Shown in pieces: positions 28,524-43,927 of a DNA stretch of 64,000 nt (position 1 is the first letter of the stretch; each line of letters starts with the position of its first letter). The notes below the pieces were generated by a model. That model saw only the letters and a list, made by a program, of their open reading frames with translations, had not been told where the DNA came from and did no database searches. This DNA comes from Trichoplax adhaerens (taxonomy: Eukaryota; Placozoa; Uniplacotomia; Trichoplacea; Trichoplacidae), in NCBI RefSeq assembly GCF_000150275.1, contig NW_002060947.1:2593740-2657739 (forward strand), in the 5' to 3' direction. Made by a program: the position numbers and the translations under genes.

Positions 28524-29093
28524 CCTATATGCATCGTATATACCATGCATTTTCTTCCACCTTATACTGTACAAGTACTGTATATTACCGTATCTCAGAA
28601 AAAACTGATATATTGAATTAATTAAGGTAGCTCAATCTAGCGTACGGTAGAATTGATCCACTTGCTCTCCAAAATATGTACAAATGACGGATCAAATGAG
28701 ACGGTTTCGTATCATTGATTAATTAATGCGCATGAAATACGGTACAAGGTAAAAGAAACTAACTAACTAACTAATTAGAACTGTGTGTATTTACAGTATG
28801 TACGTAAATAGTAAAATGTGTAAGTATAGTAGTGTACTATCTGGCATACTGGGTGATACTAATGATAGTACGTATCGTATACTGTATACCGAATCGCATC
28901 AAAGCTAGTCGGAGGTCGGACTGACTTCTTGGTACCATATAGAACACTACTGCATAGAGAGATTTTGCTCAGGATACTACGCATGCGTATCGTAAATACT
29001 GCACAGTATACAGTACACAAGTGTACTGTACAGTGTACAGTACAGTACAGTTACTACAGTAGCCTGAAGGGCACTTAGTTTCCTTCTTTCACG
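28524..29093. promoter_or_regulatory. bidirectional promoter gap SMCR8/membrane protein
   Basis: 570 bp separate the two start codons. A short CTGTACAAGTACTG element lies next to SMCR8 (28568-28581), and GTAC array 3 lies next to the plus-strand gene. A small (AACT)n tract occurs near 28762. The promoter role is inferred from the head-to-head layout. Confidence 0.55.
28998..29061. repeat. GTAC-W array 3 (SMCR8/membrane protein gap)
   Basis: ACAGTATACAGTACAC, then GTGTACTGTACAGTGTACAG and further ACAGTACAG copies. The array ends about 32 bp before the ATG of the membrane-protein gene. Unless that gene has an upstream non-coding exon, the array must lie in its 5' UTR or core promoter. Confidence 0.88.
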
Positions 29094-31789
29094 ATGGTGC
29101 GATATCGTAGTGACGATTCTGATGGCGATTCTGCCATCCTCCTCACCCCAAATAGAAGTAGGCAAGGGCATCAGAATAAGAAGAAATGTTATTGTGCTAT
29201 CCTTAGCTGTGTTGGTACTTTGATCATTTTGGTTGCAATAGCGACCATTGTCTTGATAGCTTTCCATGCGTCGTGTAAAATTACTTGGTAAGCTTACGCT
29301 TTTAAAACTTACTGTTATTATTATTATTTTATAAGAAAACGTCATCCGTACTATGGAGTTACTGAGTAGTTAATAAAAGTTTATACGTTTCAGTTACTAA
29401 TTTTTATTTAGCCTTAATTTTAAAGAATACTGTAGTGTGCTGTTCGTATTTTATTTCAACGACAGAGACTAATTAGTAAATTAAGAACTGTCGCTATTAA
29501 GATTAATGATTTCTAATTTTGTGAATTGAGGAATCGTTTTAGCCGCTTAATAATGGATAAATGTATAAAGTAAAGGGATCACAAAAGATTTTTAGTATTC
29601 GTAGTTCCTGACGTATACAGTACAGTATTTGAAATTTTGAAGTTTAAAAATTAGATTATTAGTGTATTAGATACACGCGTATAATCCCAAAATCCTATTT
29701 ATAAAGCTATTGCAAAACATACAATAGGATTCTGCATAGGAAGGACGTCAAATTTTAGTATCGTCTTTACACTTTCCCATTTTATTAAGAGACTTATAAA
29801 CCAACTATTTTGAAAGTTACTGCAGACATGAACGTGACACACGTACTAGTAAATAGAGGCCAAAGTCAGGATTTGTTACAGTTTATTTTTATTATTTGCT
29901 TACTGCATTGATACCATTTTGTATTTTAGTTGATCTACAGTAGTATAATATATCCTATAAATTATGAACTTTGTAAGGCTTAGTCATGAACCCTGTTACA
30001 ATATACGCGTATGCCTTCTACATTGTGTACGAAAAAGAATTTTAACAAATGACGGATGCAGTAAAATTTGTAAAATACAAGACACATTTACTCATTTTAT
30101 AATATATATAATTAGCTATATTCAATAAAGGAATAGTTAGCTAATCAGGCGCGTATGCGCACGGATAATTTTAAAAATGAAGCTTCCTTGTATATTGAAT
30201 CGCAAAATTTTATTCGGCTTGCAATGTTTTACCTTACCTATCGCCAACTAATGTAGGCAATTTAACGAGGACTGTGATACTATTCGAAATGCGATCGTCA
30301 ATCAGATTCACAATTGGACCAGTGACACCAACTGTCAATACGGCGGAGAGAAATGCCTTTATCATGTAAGATGATACGTATACAGTATTCTCAATATCTC
30401 TATGTGGGATATCGTCGCATTCTTATTTTCATTTATTATATTATTAAAGTAGTTGCGAACTTGAGTACACGCTTGAATGCTAAATTTTGCAAGATAGTAA
30501 TATTACTTACTAGGTATTTCTTTAAATTAGAGTTATGGTACGATTCATTAATAAGATACGATAGTCACTAGTCAGTATGCAGCACTTGAAGATCTTTTTG
30601 CTTTCGCATTACACTAATTGCACATTTTGGCAAATTAACTTTAGCTAAGTCATCCCTCGTAACAGACATATATATTTGAGGACGCAAACACTAGCTTAGA
30701 GAATTATTCTCCTTAAATTTTAGGATCTGCAATTAATGTAGCATAATTTATGATGTACTATACAGTAACTGAATATTGCTAAGATCATGCACCTACAACA
30801 CTTTGTAGAGTCTCACTAAATTTAGTTACGACTTTTTACTTTGTAGTGTGCAGTACGTGTATGCAATGGATAGGCAATTTATATAGTAATTACACAGGCA
30901 CTACCGTTAGAGGACTGCTTAATTTATTTCGTTGTATGAGGTCTGTAGAGGAATCTTAACTCAAGCGACATTAAATTTCATTAAAATCACAAGGCAAATA
31001 CGAATGCTATCTTACTAATTATACAATTTGTCTAATTAACTTTTGCATCTTAATTTCTGTAATTGTGATAATTAGCTTATTTCCGAAACGCCTAAAATGG
31101 TAGTGGCTTATCATGTTACCCCAAAGGCTCACTATAGGGATAATTTAAAATTTCTCTTTATCAAGGATCCCGGCGACGGTGTGCAATGCGAAGTTCAAGT
31201 AAGTATTCATCAGACGTACATGGACTATGAATCAAAGTTATGATTGCTTTTATAAGTTCTCATCATAAAATCGATGCCCCATGAGAAAAAATAATGCTTA
31301 GAAGCGAACTGCGCATTAGAAAATATATTATTTAGCTTTAAACGATGATCACCTGTGATAAATAAGTATTGCTTACATCATAAGTATATTTTTTATAGCT
31401 TGTAACCTTTTGTTGCATCATCTTTTATGCTAGGGCTTTTCTGCATCTGAAATATTCTATGCAATTCTTGATTTTGGTACGAACTATTGCAATCTTCATA
31501 ATTTAATTGTTGGTAAGTATTGCCATTACTATGATAAAGCTTTGATCATATCTTAGCTTTACCGACCTTAAGACGACACACAATACTGCTAAAAATATTT
31601 AGCCTAAATTCTGACTCTTAGTCAGAATACGAACATATTTTGTAAACCTTAAAGAGCTGCTAGTAAATTCTTCTAAATACCATTTCTGTATTTCCAGGCA
31701 GTGGTATAGACAGAGTTCCCGGATATAAAGAAGAAACATCGGATAGCATATGCACGCAGTACAGTATTGCTAATTGTACCCACTTCTGA
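29094..31789 (+). CDS. single-pass membrane protein with conserved Cys-containing ectodomain
   Basis: Five phase-consistent exons: 29094-29287, 30259-30367 (approximate start), 31076-31198, 31434-31512 and 31698-31789. The start is followed by a basic, Ser/Asp-rich cytoplasmic segment (RSDDSDGDSAILLTPNRSRQ) and KKKCYCAILSCVG. Then comes one hydrophobic helix, TLIILVAIATIVLIAFHA, at about residues 40-58. This is type II topology with no signal peptide. The ectodomain has about 140 residues and regularly spaced cysteines: FNEDCDTIRNAI, NWTSDTNCQYGGEKCLYHLI, GDGVQCEVQGFSASEIFYAI, LDFGTNYCNLHNLIVG, and the C-terminal DSICTQYSIANC. Asn-Trp-Thr and Asn-Cys-Thr are potential N-glycosylation sites. 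I do not recognise a named family. Conserved-looking blocks such as FGTNYCNLHNLI suggest a shared invertebrate ectodomain family. Confidence 0.83.
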
Positions 31790-32498
31790 TCAAAATCTAA
31801 AGCCGCTTCATTATTATACAGCAGAACACTGCATTTGTAAACACAACCGAATTATTTTAGTAAATACATATTCGAAGAGCCAAGATGTATTTACTAACTT
31901 TAATAACGGTTTAGTAATTTACTTTGATTTCTCTATCGATATTGTATAGAAACTCTTACGTGGTTAAGTTCAGCAGATCGTTATTTTATTATTGACTATA
32001 ATGTACAAGTACAAGTTCTACTTATTGTATAAATCTAAATCAGAATTTCGTTAGGTGAGGAACGTTAGCTTTTATCTTCACTAAATAATAGGTTTCTAAA
32101 TTTGCCTATCATTTTTAATTTTTCCCAATTTATGGATATATTTATATATATATCACTTCTAAAATAATTCAGTATAATTGCAATAAACAGAATACAGAAT
32201 TCATAGAAAATCTGATCATTCTACCGTCCGGGTACATTTTGATGTTAAATACGAAACATCTACAGTATGGTACTAAGTTTTATTGGATGTATACATACTA
32301 GCGTGCAATTTTTAAATTAAAATGACGATTTTATTGTTGTAGAGAATAACCTTACATTAAACTCGTGCATCCGTCCTTTTATTTGATGTAATCATTAGTA
32401 AAGTTAGTATACAGTACATTGCTACCGTTGTAAATTACAGTAGTTAATTTATTATAACTATGGATATGATAACCAGTCTAATGATGAAGTTACTAGTC
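31790..32498. other. tail-to-tail gap membrane protein/MAN1A
   Basis: About 0.7 kb of AT-rich DNA between two stop codons, with an AT-dinucleotide tract near 32140. No gene or GTAC array is seen. Confidence 0.6.
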
Positions 32499-36094
<3,596 letters not shown>

Positions 36095-36336
36095 ATAAAA
36101 GATTGCATTTGATACCTAATGTATTTTACAAAATTAATAATTATACAAATGAGTAGAATCGATATAAGCATAACTTTATAACATTGCTTACATGCAAAAC
36201 TTCGTTGTTATGTAAAATACAAATTTCACGCTGATCAAGCTACTGGAAATCGTATTGGCAGTCGTTAATATTTCAACCTTTGAGTTAGCATGTCCAATGA
36301 CTTAGCTGACGACGTGTAATGTTTATATGATACTTA

Positions 36337-36899
36337 CTGTACAGTACATACTCTACAGTACAGTACTGTACTGTACTGCACGTTGTCTCTTCTACAGTAC
36401 TGTACACTGTACAGTACTATACAGTACTGTACAACCAAACCGGACCAACTCACAATCGTTAAGATCTGTACTGTACAGTACAGTATGTACAGTAGTACAG
36501 TACTGTACTGTACAGTATGTCAGCAAAGCGGCAGGACGCTAAGCATTATACTGTACAGTACAGTACTGTACAGTAGTTGATCAGCACTGGCTACTGTAAT
36601 ACTGTACTGTGCAGTATAGCAGGTACAGTATACTGTACAGTGTACATGTATTGCACACTACAGTACAGTAGAAACACGACTTTTCTACAGTACTAGTCCA
36701 TGACTAGGAATACTGTACAGAATACCTTGTGAGAGTTATACTGTAGTTACTGTTATCACAGGTACTGTATTCTTCTAGTGGACCATGCTCAGTACAGCTG
36801 TACCGTAACTGGGTACCCGGATTGTACAGTACAGTACTGTACTGTACTGTACAGTACAGTACTGTACTGTACTGTACTGTACAGTACACTGTACAGTGT
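36337..36899. repeat. GTAC-W array 4, the largest (MAN1A/SUPT3H gap)
   Basis: Several blocks of GTAC with single A/T spacers fill most of the 864-bp divergent gap, at about 36337-36375, 36393-36434, 36465-36520, 36550-36577, 36600-36668 and 36824-36899. The final block has 13 GTACs starting every 5 bp from 36824 to 36884, with spacers A A T T T A A T T T T A. It includes a perfect 24-bp palindrome at 36824-36847. The array ends about 60 bp before the SUPT3H start codon. Confidence 0.95.
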
Positions 36900-36958
36900 G
36901 TATATATTGTGCTATGCACTCAGTGTACAGTAAATTATGTCGAGTATTTCCGAGAACG

Positions 36959-39900
36959 ATGAGTAATACGACTTACGAGCACTTAGCTGGTAAAATGATC
37001 AAGTCGCCAAAGGATAAGTATGGCTTTACAAAAACTAGTACATCCGACGAAGAAGAAGCGACACTTTCAGGGGCAAATTGTAACATAAATCATTCTGTCA
37101 ATACTACTCCTGTACGAAGCAAAACTAACAAAAGCAATAAGAATAGAAAAGTATCAAATACGGTAAAAAATAGATTGTATAAAGATCCACTTCAAGTCGA
37201 TAACGAGCTCAAGTCTGCGGTAAATGCATACTGTAATAAAGTTATACAGCTAGCCATCAACTATTCAATATTCTTACCAAATTGTCTTCAACTTATCGGA
37301 TATTCTAATAGCGAAATTATAACCTTACTATGAACTTGGTCGAATTCGATACTGTAATATGCAATATAATTGCCTACAGTATTGCACTTGATCCTATTTA
37401 CTGTTCTGTACAGTATTCGTATACAGTAGCTGGAATTTAAGTATAATATTTCGGTTATGATATCGATTGTAGAACAAATTTGAGAAAAATACTCCAATAA
37501 TAAATAGCAATAAGGAAAGAGGAAATAAGCCATCGTTTACGACTGAAATTTTAGCGATGATGTGAGTCATTAATTTTGTAAATACTATAGCAGTACAGTA
37601 CAATAAATGTTAATTAAAGAATTCTTGAATGAGCTCTGCTATACGATATGCAGGGAGTATTTTTACACATTGCAATACTGTATTAAGGTAAGGTTAATCA
37701 CCACTGCTCTTACCCTATTTCAATACATTGTATAGGCATGCATTTGGAGATGTGGCAAATCCTCTTTATCAGTCCGCGATATTAATTGAAGAAATCATTC
37801 GCCGCCAAATTTCAAACTTGGTGATTTAAACAGATTCACGAAGTTAACCAAATACTGTATAGCGATTCTAAGTTTGCTAGTATCTTCTTGCAGTACTTCA
37901 GGGTGAACCATGTCTCCCTGTAATAAATCTGATCCGTAAACCAAATTTTATTTTTCGAAAATTAAATAGATCTTTATCCTAGTGCTGTAGCGTTAATATT
38001 TTAGTCAATAATTAGATGAAATATACGAATGTGCCGCCTTACTGTAGTACTAAAATCAAAAAATGTCTTGCTTTTATATGCTCTGTACGATACTGTAAGT
38101 CCATAAATAGTTAAGCACAACAAAAAGATGAGATATTATTATCTATAGCTATTTGTAAATTAAAATTATACAATAAGCGATTTTCGATTTAGTATTACAT
38201 TTGTTGATCGTCATTTTAAGCTTATACTGAATCTTTCAACGCTATTAAAGTAAATTGAATCTCTTGTTCATGGAATGTACGATATAGCTGATCAAGACTT
38301 CAGAGTTGACCTTGTTGCGAGGAGCGAAAATTATGACTGTCGACGATATTTTATTACAATTTAGAAAAAATAAGGTAATCTACATTTAGTAGATATTGAT
38401 TCTTTGACATCTAACTATGCCTTTACGTACTTCATTGTCACAAAAATGAAATTTCCATTTTTCACAGTATTTCTTCAACTGTAAACTACTAAATGTTTCA
38501 TAGACATAGTAATTGTCAAATGTTTCAATCCTTGATATTACAGAAGAAGTATAAGCACATTTTAAAAATCCTCAATTTTAAGGAAGCTAAAGCTAAAACG
38601 CTAAAGCATTACATGTATGCTGAAGATGATATTAATTATGCTAATATAACCGGTAAGATTCTTGAGAATTAGAAGTTAAATGTAGTTGTGTTAATCTCTT
38701 TGTAAGTTTATTTCTAAGCATGGATATTTAAACTAGCAGCATCACTCTAGAAATTTATAAAATTTAGCTTCATTAATTTTTATCCAGCAGAATTAACCTA
38801 ATTTAACCCTATTTTGTCAACAAATAACGATTTGCTTTCTAGCTGATACTAGTGAAAGAGATTCAAGTAAAATAAGAAAATATTCATCAGAAATTTTTAG
38901 CCATTACGACGATATGTGTAAATTTTTGGACATTTAGTTATAGATATTCTTTTTGCAAAACATATTTTTTAGATATTTCATTCTCAGCGACAAGTTTAAC
39001 ACTAATATGCAACTTATCTTTAAAGTCAAGCTTGCGTAAACTGTCTTATTGTACTAACGTATGGTAATTTAGAAAGTCGCAATTTTTAATTCTAATTCTG
39101 TTGTAGATCATAGCTTTGAATTAGATCGTGACGAAATTCAAGCTGAAAGAACTGAAGTAAGAATGTAACATTGGAGTAGTGCTATATTCAAAGTTATTAA
39201 AATGAAATTTATTTGATTTTCTAGAGTTGTTGAAGATCTAACAGAGTTTATTTATTTACTCAGAGATTGGAAATACTAACACGTAAAATGGATCAATCAC
39301 AATATTTAGAGTTTTCAGAATGTCGTCAAGTTACTTTTTGTAAGTTTAGTAATTCTGTTATTGATTAAATGAACTGCTCCCTAAAATTTTACCAATGGCC
39401 TTACTTTTTACTTTACACGCTGCGAATGTTGCCTATACAAATATCGAATTCCAGCTAAAAGAATAAATAAATTTAGGGAGTGGCTAGACTGCATATCGAT
39501 TATAGATGCTAAACCAAACGTGCAAGCGATTGAATTACTGAGTGTCCTTGCATATGAGACCGTTGGAAGAGTAAGTCGCATGAATATAAGTTTCTGTACA
39601 TGACATTAGTGTCCTCTTGTAATATAATTTAAGCTCCTGAAATTTAAAATTTTCATTTCACAGGTTATAGAGCTTTCTTTAATTGTTAAAGCCGATACAG
39701 AACATAGAAGCAGTGACTGTTTCTTATTGCATTCGAATCGACTATGCCTATCAACTGCTCCTTCCCCCGAGTTTTCGGAAACTAGTTCTCAGCTACCCTC
39801 TACTTCTGGAATTACTGGCAAACGAAAAAGATCTCATAAGGTTTACTAAATGCTTGCAACGGTTGATTATAGTGACCATAGCACTGAGCGTATTTAAATA

Positions 39901-41428
39901 TTTCTGACTATTTTAGGATCAAGATAGTTGGAATTTTCCCGGTGAACCGATTTATCCGCATCATATACAAGAGGCTATTCGTAGATGCGACACTATATTG
40001 GGACCAATGTGTCCATTTACTGTTAGTTTATTTCATTGAATTAAATTTTGCATCACTTTACTTGATGTAATTTTTTGTTGTGTCTGTTCAATTATAGAGC
40101 TATCCTCTGTCTGCTCCATTAAATCTGCGAACTCTATGTTCTTAAACTTCATAGTTCTATAAGATTTGTCATCGACAATGTTAAATAATGTGCAGGTATC
40201 TTTAACACTTCAATTGTAATATTGCGTTGGCGGTTGTAGAATTAATGTGATATTATCTCGCGTATAATACGAAGTGAAAATTGATATATTATGACGTAAA
40301 ATTGTAAATTTTCACGGGCTATTTTGGTATTGATTTTGAATCAATGCATATTTAATTACTTTATACTAAATATCCTTATCTTCATTAATGATATAAATGC
40401 AATCTTATGTCCTTGTCTTCATTAATGATATAAATGCAATCTTGTGTATCATTAAATGAACATTATCTATAACACTTAACAGTTCGCCTGTGTATTTTGT
40501 GCTTTGCTGTTTATAAATGTATAAATTTGCCTATATTGCAGCAATTAAAGGTGTATCGACAAAGACTATCCTTTAGAAGATACTGTAGAATTGGCGATCA
40601 GATAATACTTCAATAAAAATAATTACTTTTTAGCCGGGAACTGCATAATTCAAAGTGATTACTTAAATAAATCAGTATCTGGCAGAAATCAATGTTTTCG
40701 TTCGTTACAAGAAGTGTCCAGCATGCTTTTTGGGCTAACGAGTAAGTAAAATTCTAAATCCTGTATCTGTCATCATTTAAAATTTAGAATCTCTTGACCA
40801 AACCTATGATTCTTAGTTACCATATATAACGGAGCCAAACTCTGGTCCACAAATGCGGACATTCTACCAGTTGCTATACTTGAAGTAACACACCATTACT
40901 AAACATATTCAGTAGAAGATATAATAAAGAATCAATGCAACACATAATAGATTTACTATTAATATTTAAAATATTGAGATACAAATATATGTATGCACTA
41001 TATTAAAATTAAGATTATGTATCTTCGCAACAAAAACTACAGTATTTTGATTATAGCTCGCAAAATTTTAAGTGAAAGCAACTTACTACCAGATAGGTGA
41101 TCATTGTATAGCTATTCAACGAGTACAATCGTGTCCATTGAAACACTTTGAAACACAGGTGTCTAATTGTATTGTATTACTACCCAAATGTAGCACAACG
41201 AATAAAGGAACCATCTGCTTTCAACTTCGAAGGTTCAAATATTCCAAGTTTGCTATTAATTACCTGATTATCTTTATTGATAATAGTCTTAATTATAACA
41301 ATCATTTGTATAGTACATTATAATTGTAATATTTCTTGGTGATTGGAACCTTTTGTCTGATTTATTAATCTAACTTAACAAATTATACGTTTTGCGTTTT
41401 CATAACAGTGGATTTTTCAAATTTTTAA
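36959..41428 (+). CDS. SUPT3H: SPT3-like SAGA subunit with histone folds; two possible 3' ends
   Basis: SPT3 is a histone-fold subunit of the SAGA co-activator that contacts TBP. Exon 1 starts at 36959 (MSNTTYEHLAGK) and is Lys/Ser-rich; its join to exon 2 is unresolved and may hide a mini-exon. The other exons are in phase: 37736-37820 (AFGDVANPLYQSAILIEEII), 38288-38374 (LTLLRGAKIMTVDDILLQF), 38544-38652, 38843-38917, 39117-39166, 39264-39339 (RKMDQSQYLEFSECRQ), 39455-39570 (KFREWLDCIS, LSVLAYETVGR), 39664-39840 and 39917-40021 (HHIQEAIRRCDTILGPM). From there the frame can end in a terminal exon at 40098-40145. Alternatively it runs through exons 40542-40584, 40634-40741, 41057-41096, 41159-41232 and 41409-41428, adding about 95 residues (VYRQRLSFRRYS through LIVLYYYPNVAQRIKEP). 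All phases of the long form agree. Confidence 0.88.
40375..40449. repeat. 37-bp tandem duplication
   Basis: Two nearly identical copies of a unit containing TTCATTAATGATATAAATGC begin at 40381 and 40418. They lie in a SUPT3H intron if the long form is used, or just after the short-form stop. Confidence 0.9.
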
Positions 41429-41703
41429 TATTTCACGATTAGTTACTTTATCAGCTTATAAATAGGAATTTAACTGTATCTTGTTAGGTAACATTCTCTG
41501 CTAAATTAATAATCTCAACAATAAAAATACTAAAAAACACCACAAGGATATCCATAGTTTAAAGATTACATTATTTACAAGATACTAGAATGTTATATTC
41601 ATGCTATAGTCCGGCAAACATCCAGTAGATTCTCTTTCAGGATCGGATTAGTAAAAGTATATCATATTGACTATAGCTATCATAGAGTATGAGTATTGAT
41701 TAA

Positions 41704-43460
41704 TCATTTTTTGTATGGATGAGACCTATTTGATTCTGAATATCCAGGATAGCGTCTATCTTCTAACCTGAATTTTAAAATATCTTTTATATCGTACATG
41801 TACAGGATTCTTAATGTCCTTAACCTATTGTGCTATATTAAGCGTTACCTCTGTCTTAAGTCATTAATTTCTTTATCTTTTCTATTAAGCTCTTGCTTTG
41901 CAGTTTTGTACAAGGTCGATATATTCTTCATCAGGTTATTATTTTGCTTTCGTAGCCGCTCTACCTAACATACCAAATCATATAACGTTATAATATTTAA
42001 ATTTGCAATTAAATAGGCCTTTCATATGCATATATTGTATAAATATAATACGTAAATCTTATCTTCTATTGTTTTTATTGCAAAATAAAATCTCAATCGA
42101 GTTATAATGCAATAAAGGAAATCTTTATTTTACCCACAATTTTCGATAAATAGAAGAAGACATAAGAAAGGAGGAGTATTCAAGGATTTCTGTATTTACA
42201 TTAAATATTACTATATAAACTAATCATTACACATAACTATTTGATGGTATTCGAATTGATTTAGACAATCAGAGCTTTCAAAATAAATCAGGAAAAAGTG
42301 CTACCAGAGAATTCTAAAATTTACCTCCATTTTTAATTCCTCAATCTTCTTATTTGCTTGATTCTGTGTTTGCTGTAGCTGAGCACCAGAGGTTTAAAGA
42401 TTATAACAATAATTCAGTTAATCAATTTATCCCATAAAGCTTTGCTTTTCGTACTCTTAGCTAAACATACAACTAATCATTAATAAAGCTCCAAAGAGGA
42501 ATAGTTTAATAAGAATATACCACACGCATAGTGCGTTAGTAACGTAAAGTTCTAATCCAGTAATGCTATCTCCATAAATAGATGAATGTAAATTAAAATA
42601 ATTGTAAACTTATGTTGACTCAATTTTTATTGATACCCAACTAAATGGAACGTTCGTAAACCAAACTTACAATATCAGAGAAGTAGTATCTACTAATTTT
42701 GATTCCCTTATAAATTATGGCTACCACAGTACCTACAGTACTTTAGGAGTTTAGAGTTAGAATTATCGAAATACAGAGTAAGCTACTAGCAGAAAGTATT
42801 ACATCTTAAATTGATCATGGATATCTAAAACCATGTCTAAAACGATGTATTATTTTGTTAGTGATTCTTGGTACAAAGCGAGCTGTGAGTTCTTACCAAT
42901 TCTACCTTGATTCATAAGTTACAAGGTGAGCTGTGATCTCTTAATAATCTCACCTTCATTCATAAGCTTATAATTATAGGTTTATATTCTATCCAGTAGC
43001 ACTACAAGTCCTATAGTCGTACCAAAATTTCGTGATTGTGAAATAACAAAGCTAGCTTTTGAAGGCTGTAAAGTTGAAAATTGCTTTCACATCAGGGCCA
43101 AGGGCTACTAAAGAGTGACCTCGCAAGCGTTGGATTGTGCAGACTGCACAGTACTATACTTAACATATTTATTTAATATGCAACAAATCACCGGATACTG
43201 CATCGATAAATTAGAGTAAAGCTGTCCTATGCTAAAAATTATAATTAATTAACGACTGACTAATTATATTATACGAAAGGAGCAGTACTGTACAGACACT
43301 CGTGTAGCATTGCAAGCAGAGTTTGGAAGTTAAAGTGTGAATAGTTGTAACTCTGTAATGTCAGTTTCAAATAACTTTCAAACCTGTTCCAAAACTTGCT
43401 TTGTATCATCCGATGACTCTGTCTTAATCTGCAGGTCTCCATAAAGGTCTATATCATCAT
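41704..43460 (-). CDS. short FLASH (CASP8AP2)-like coiled-coil protein, 5' end unresolved
   Basis: Four exons in transcript order: 43384-43460 (DDDIDLYGDLQIKTESSDD), 42325-42378 (LQQTQNQANKKIEELKME), 41849-41964 (RKQNNNLMKNISTLYKTAKQ, then ELNRKDKEINDLRQR) and 41704-41755 (YPGYSESNRSHPYKK, stop TGA). Phases agree. The acidic DLYGDL segment followed by a coiled coil with KNIS-L-KTA-EINRKD-EI-L-R spacing matches the N-terminus of FLASH, which acts in histone pre-mRNA processing through U7 snRNP. Animal FLASH is usually far longer, about 2000 residues in mammals, whereas this frame stops after roughly 90 residues. The last acceptor is ambiguous: a different phase would read KIDAILDIQNQIG. The first exon with the start codon lies between 43461 and about 43740 and was not found. 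The gene is head-to-head with CEP85. Confidence 0.62.
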
Positions 43461-43738
43461 CTAATAGATTAAGGCATTAAATTTTAAATTTCAGCACTTT
43501 TGTGGAGTACGCTGTATATATATACGAATGTACTGCACATTAACATGTACATTGTACAGTACAATATAGTATAATTCGGGTTAATAAGAAAAAAATACAA
43601 TTATGTTAGTGGACTAGCTCACCCATTCTTTTAAAATATACCGTAGCTTAATTTAATATTTGCCAAGGCTACCGCATTGATAGCAGAAAGGTTGTGGCTT
43701 AATTATTAACTATAATATGATTTATTGTTATTATTGTT

Positions 43739-43867
43739 ACTGTACAAGAAGGGTTTCCTCTAGTAGTCCATGACTGTACAGTACAGTACAGAGAGTGAGA
43801 ATTCTCCCTTATCACTGTACTGTACAGTACAGTTCACACTGTCTTTGCAACTGTACTGTACTGTACG
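43739..43867. repeat. GTAC-W array 5 (FLASH-like/CEP85 gap)
   Basis: Blocks ACTGTACAGTACAGTACAG (43772-43790) and ACTGTACTGTACAGTACAG, then CTGTACTGTACTGTACG near 43850-43867. Each block is palindromic or nearly so. A smaller TGTACATTGTACAGTAC run lies at about 43547-43563. The cluster sits 60 bp upstream of the CEP85 ATG and about 280 bp from the first resolved exon of the FLASH-like gene. Confidence 0.9.
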
Positions 43868-43927
43868 CATGATAATAGGCGTGTATTTGTTACTATCGCC
43901 CTTTATTATCCAGGGTTCGTCGTTGAA

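Noticed and set aside
36327-36919. Several overlapping open frames on both strands, rich in Tyr, Cys, Thr, Val, Leu and Ser
   Set aside because: They are translations of the GTAC-W array itself (GTA, TAC, TGT and ACT codons) and occur in any frame of such arrays; no splice structure or protein-like composition.
40098-40145. Treating the exons at 40542-41428 as a separate gene
   Set aside because: The first of them has no start codon and its acceptor is in phase with the SUPT3H exon ending at 40021, so an alternative SUPT3H 3' end is the simpler reading.
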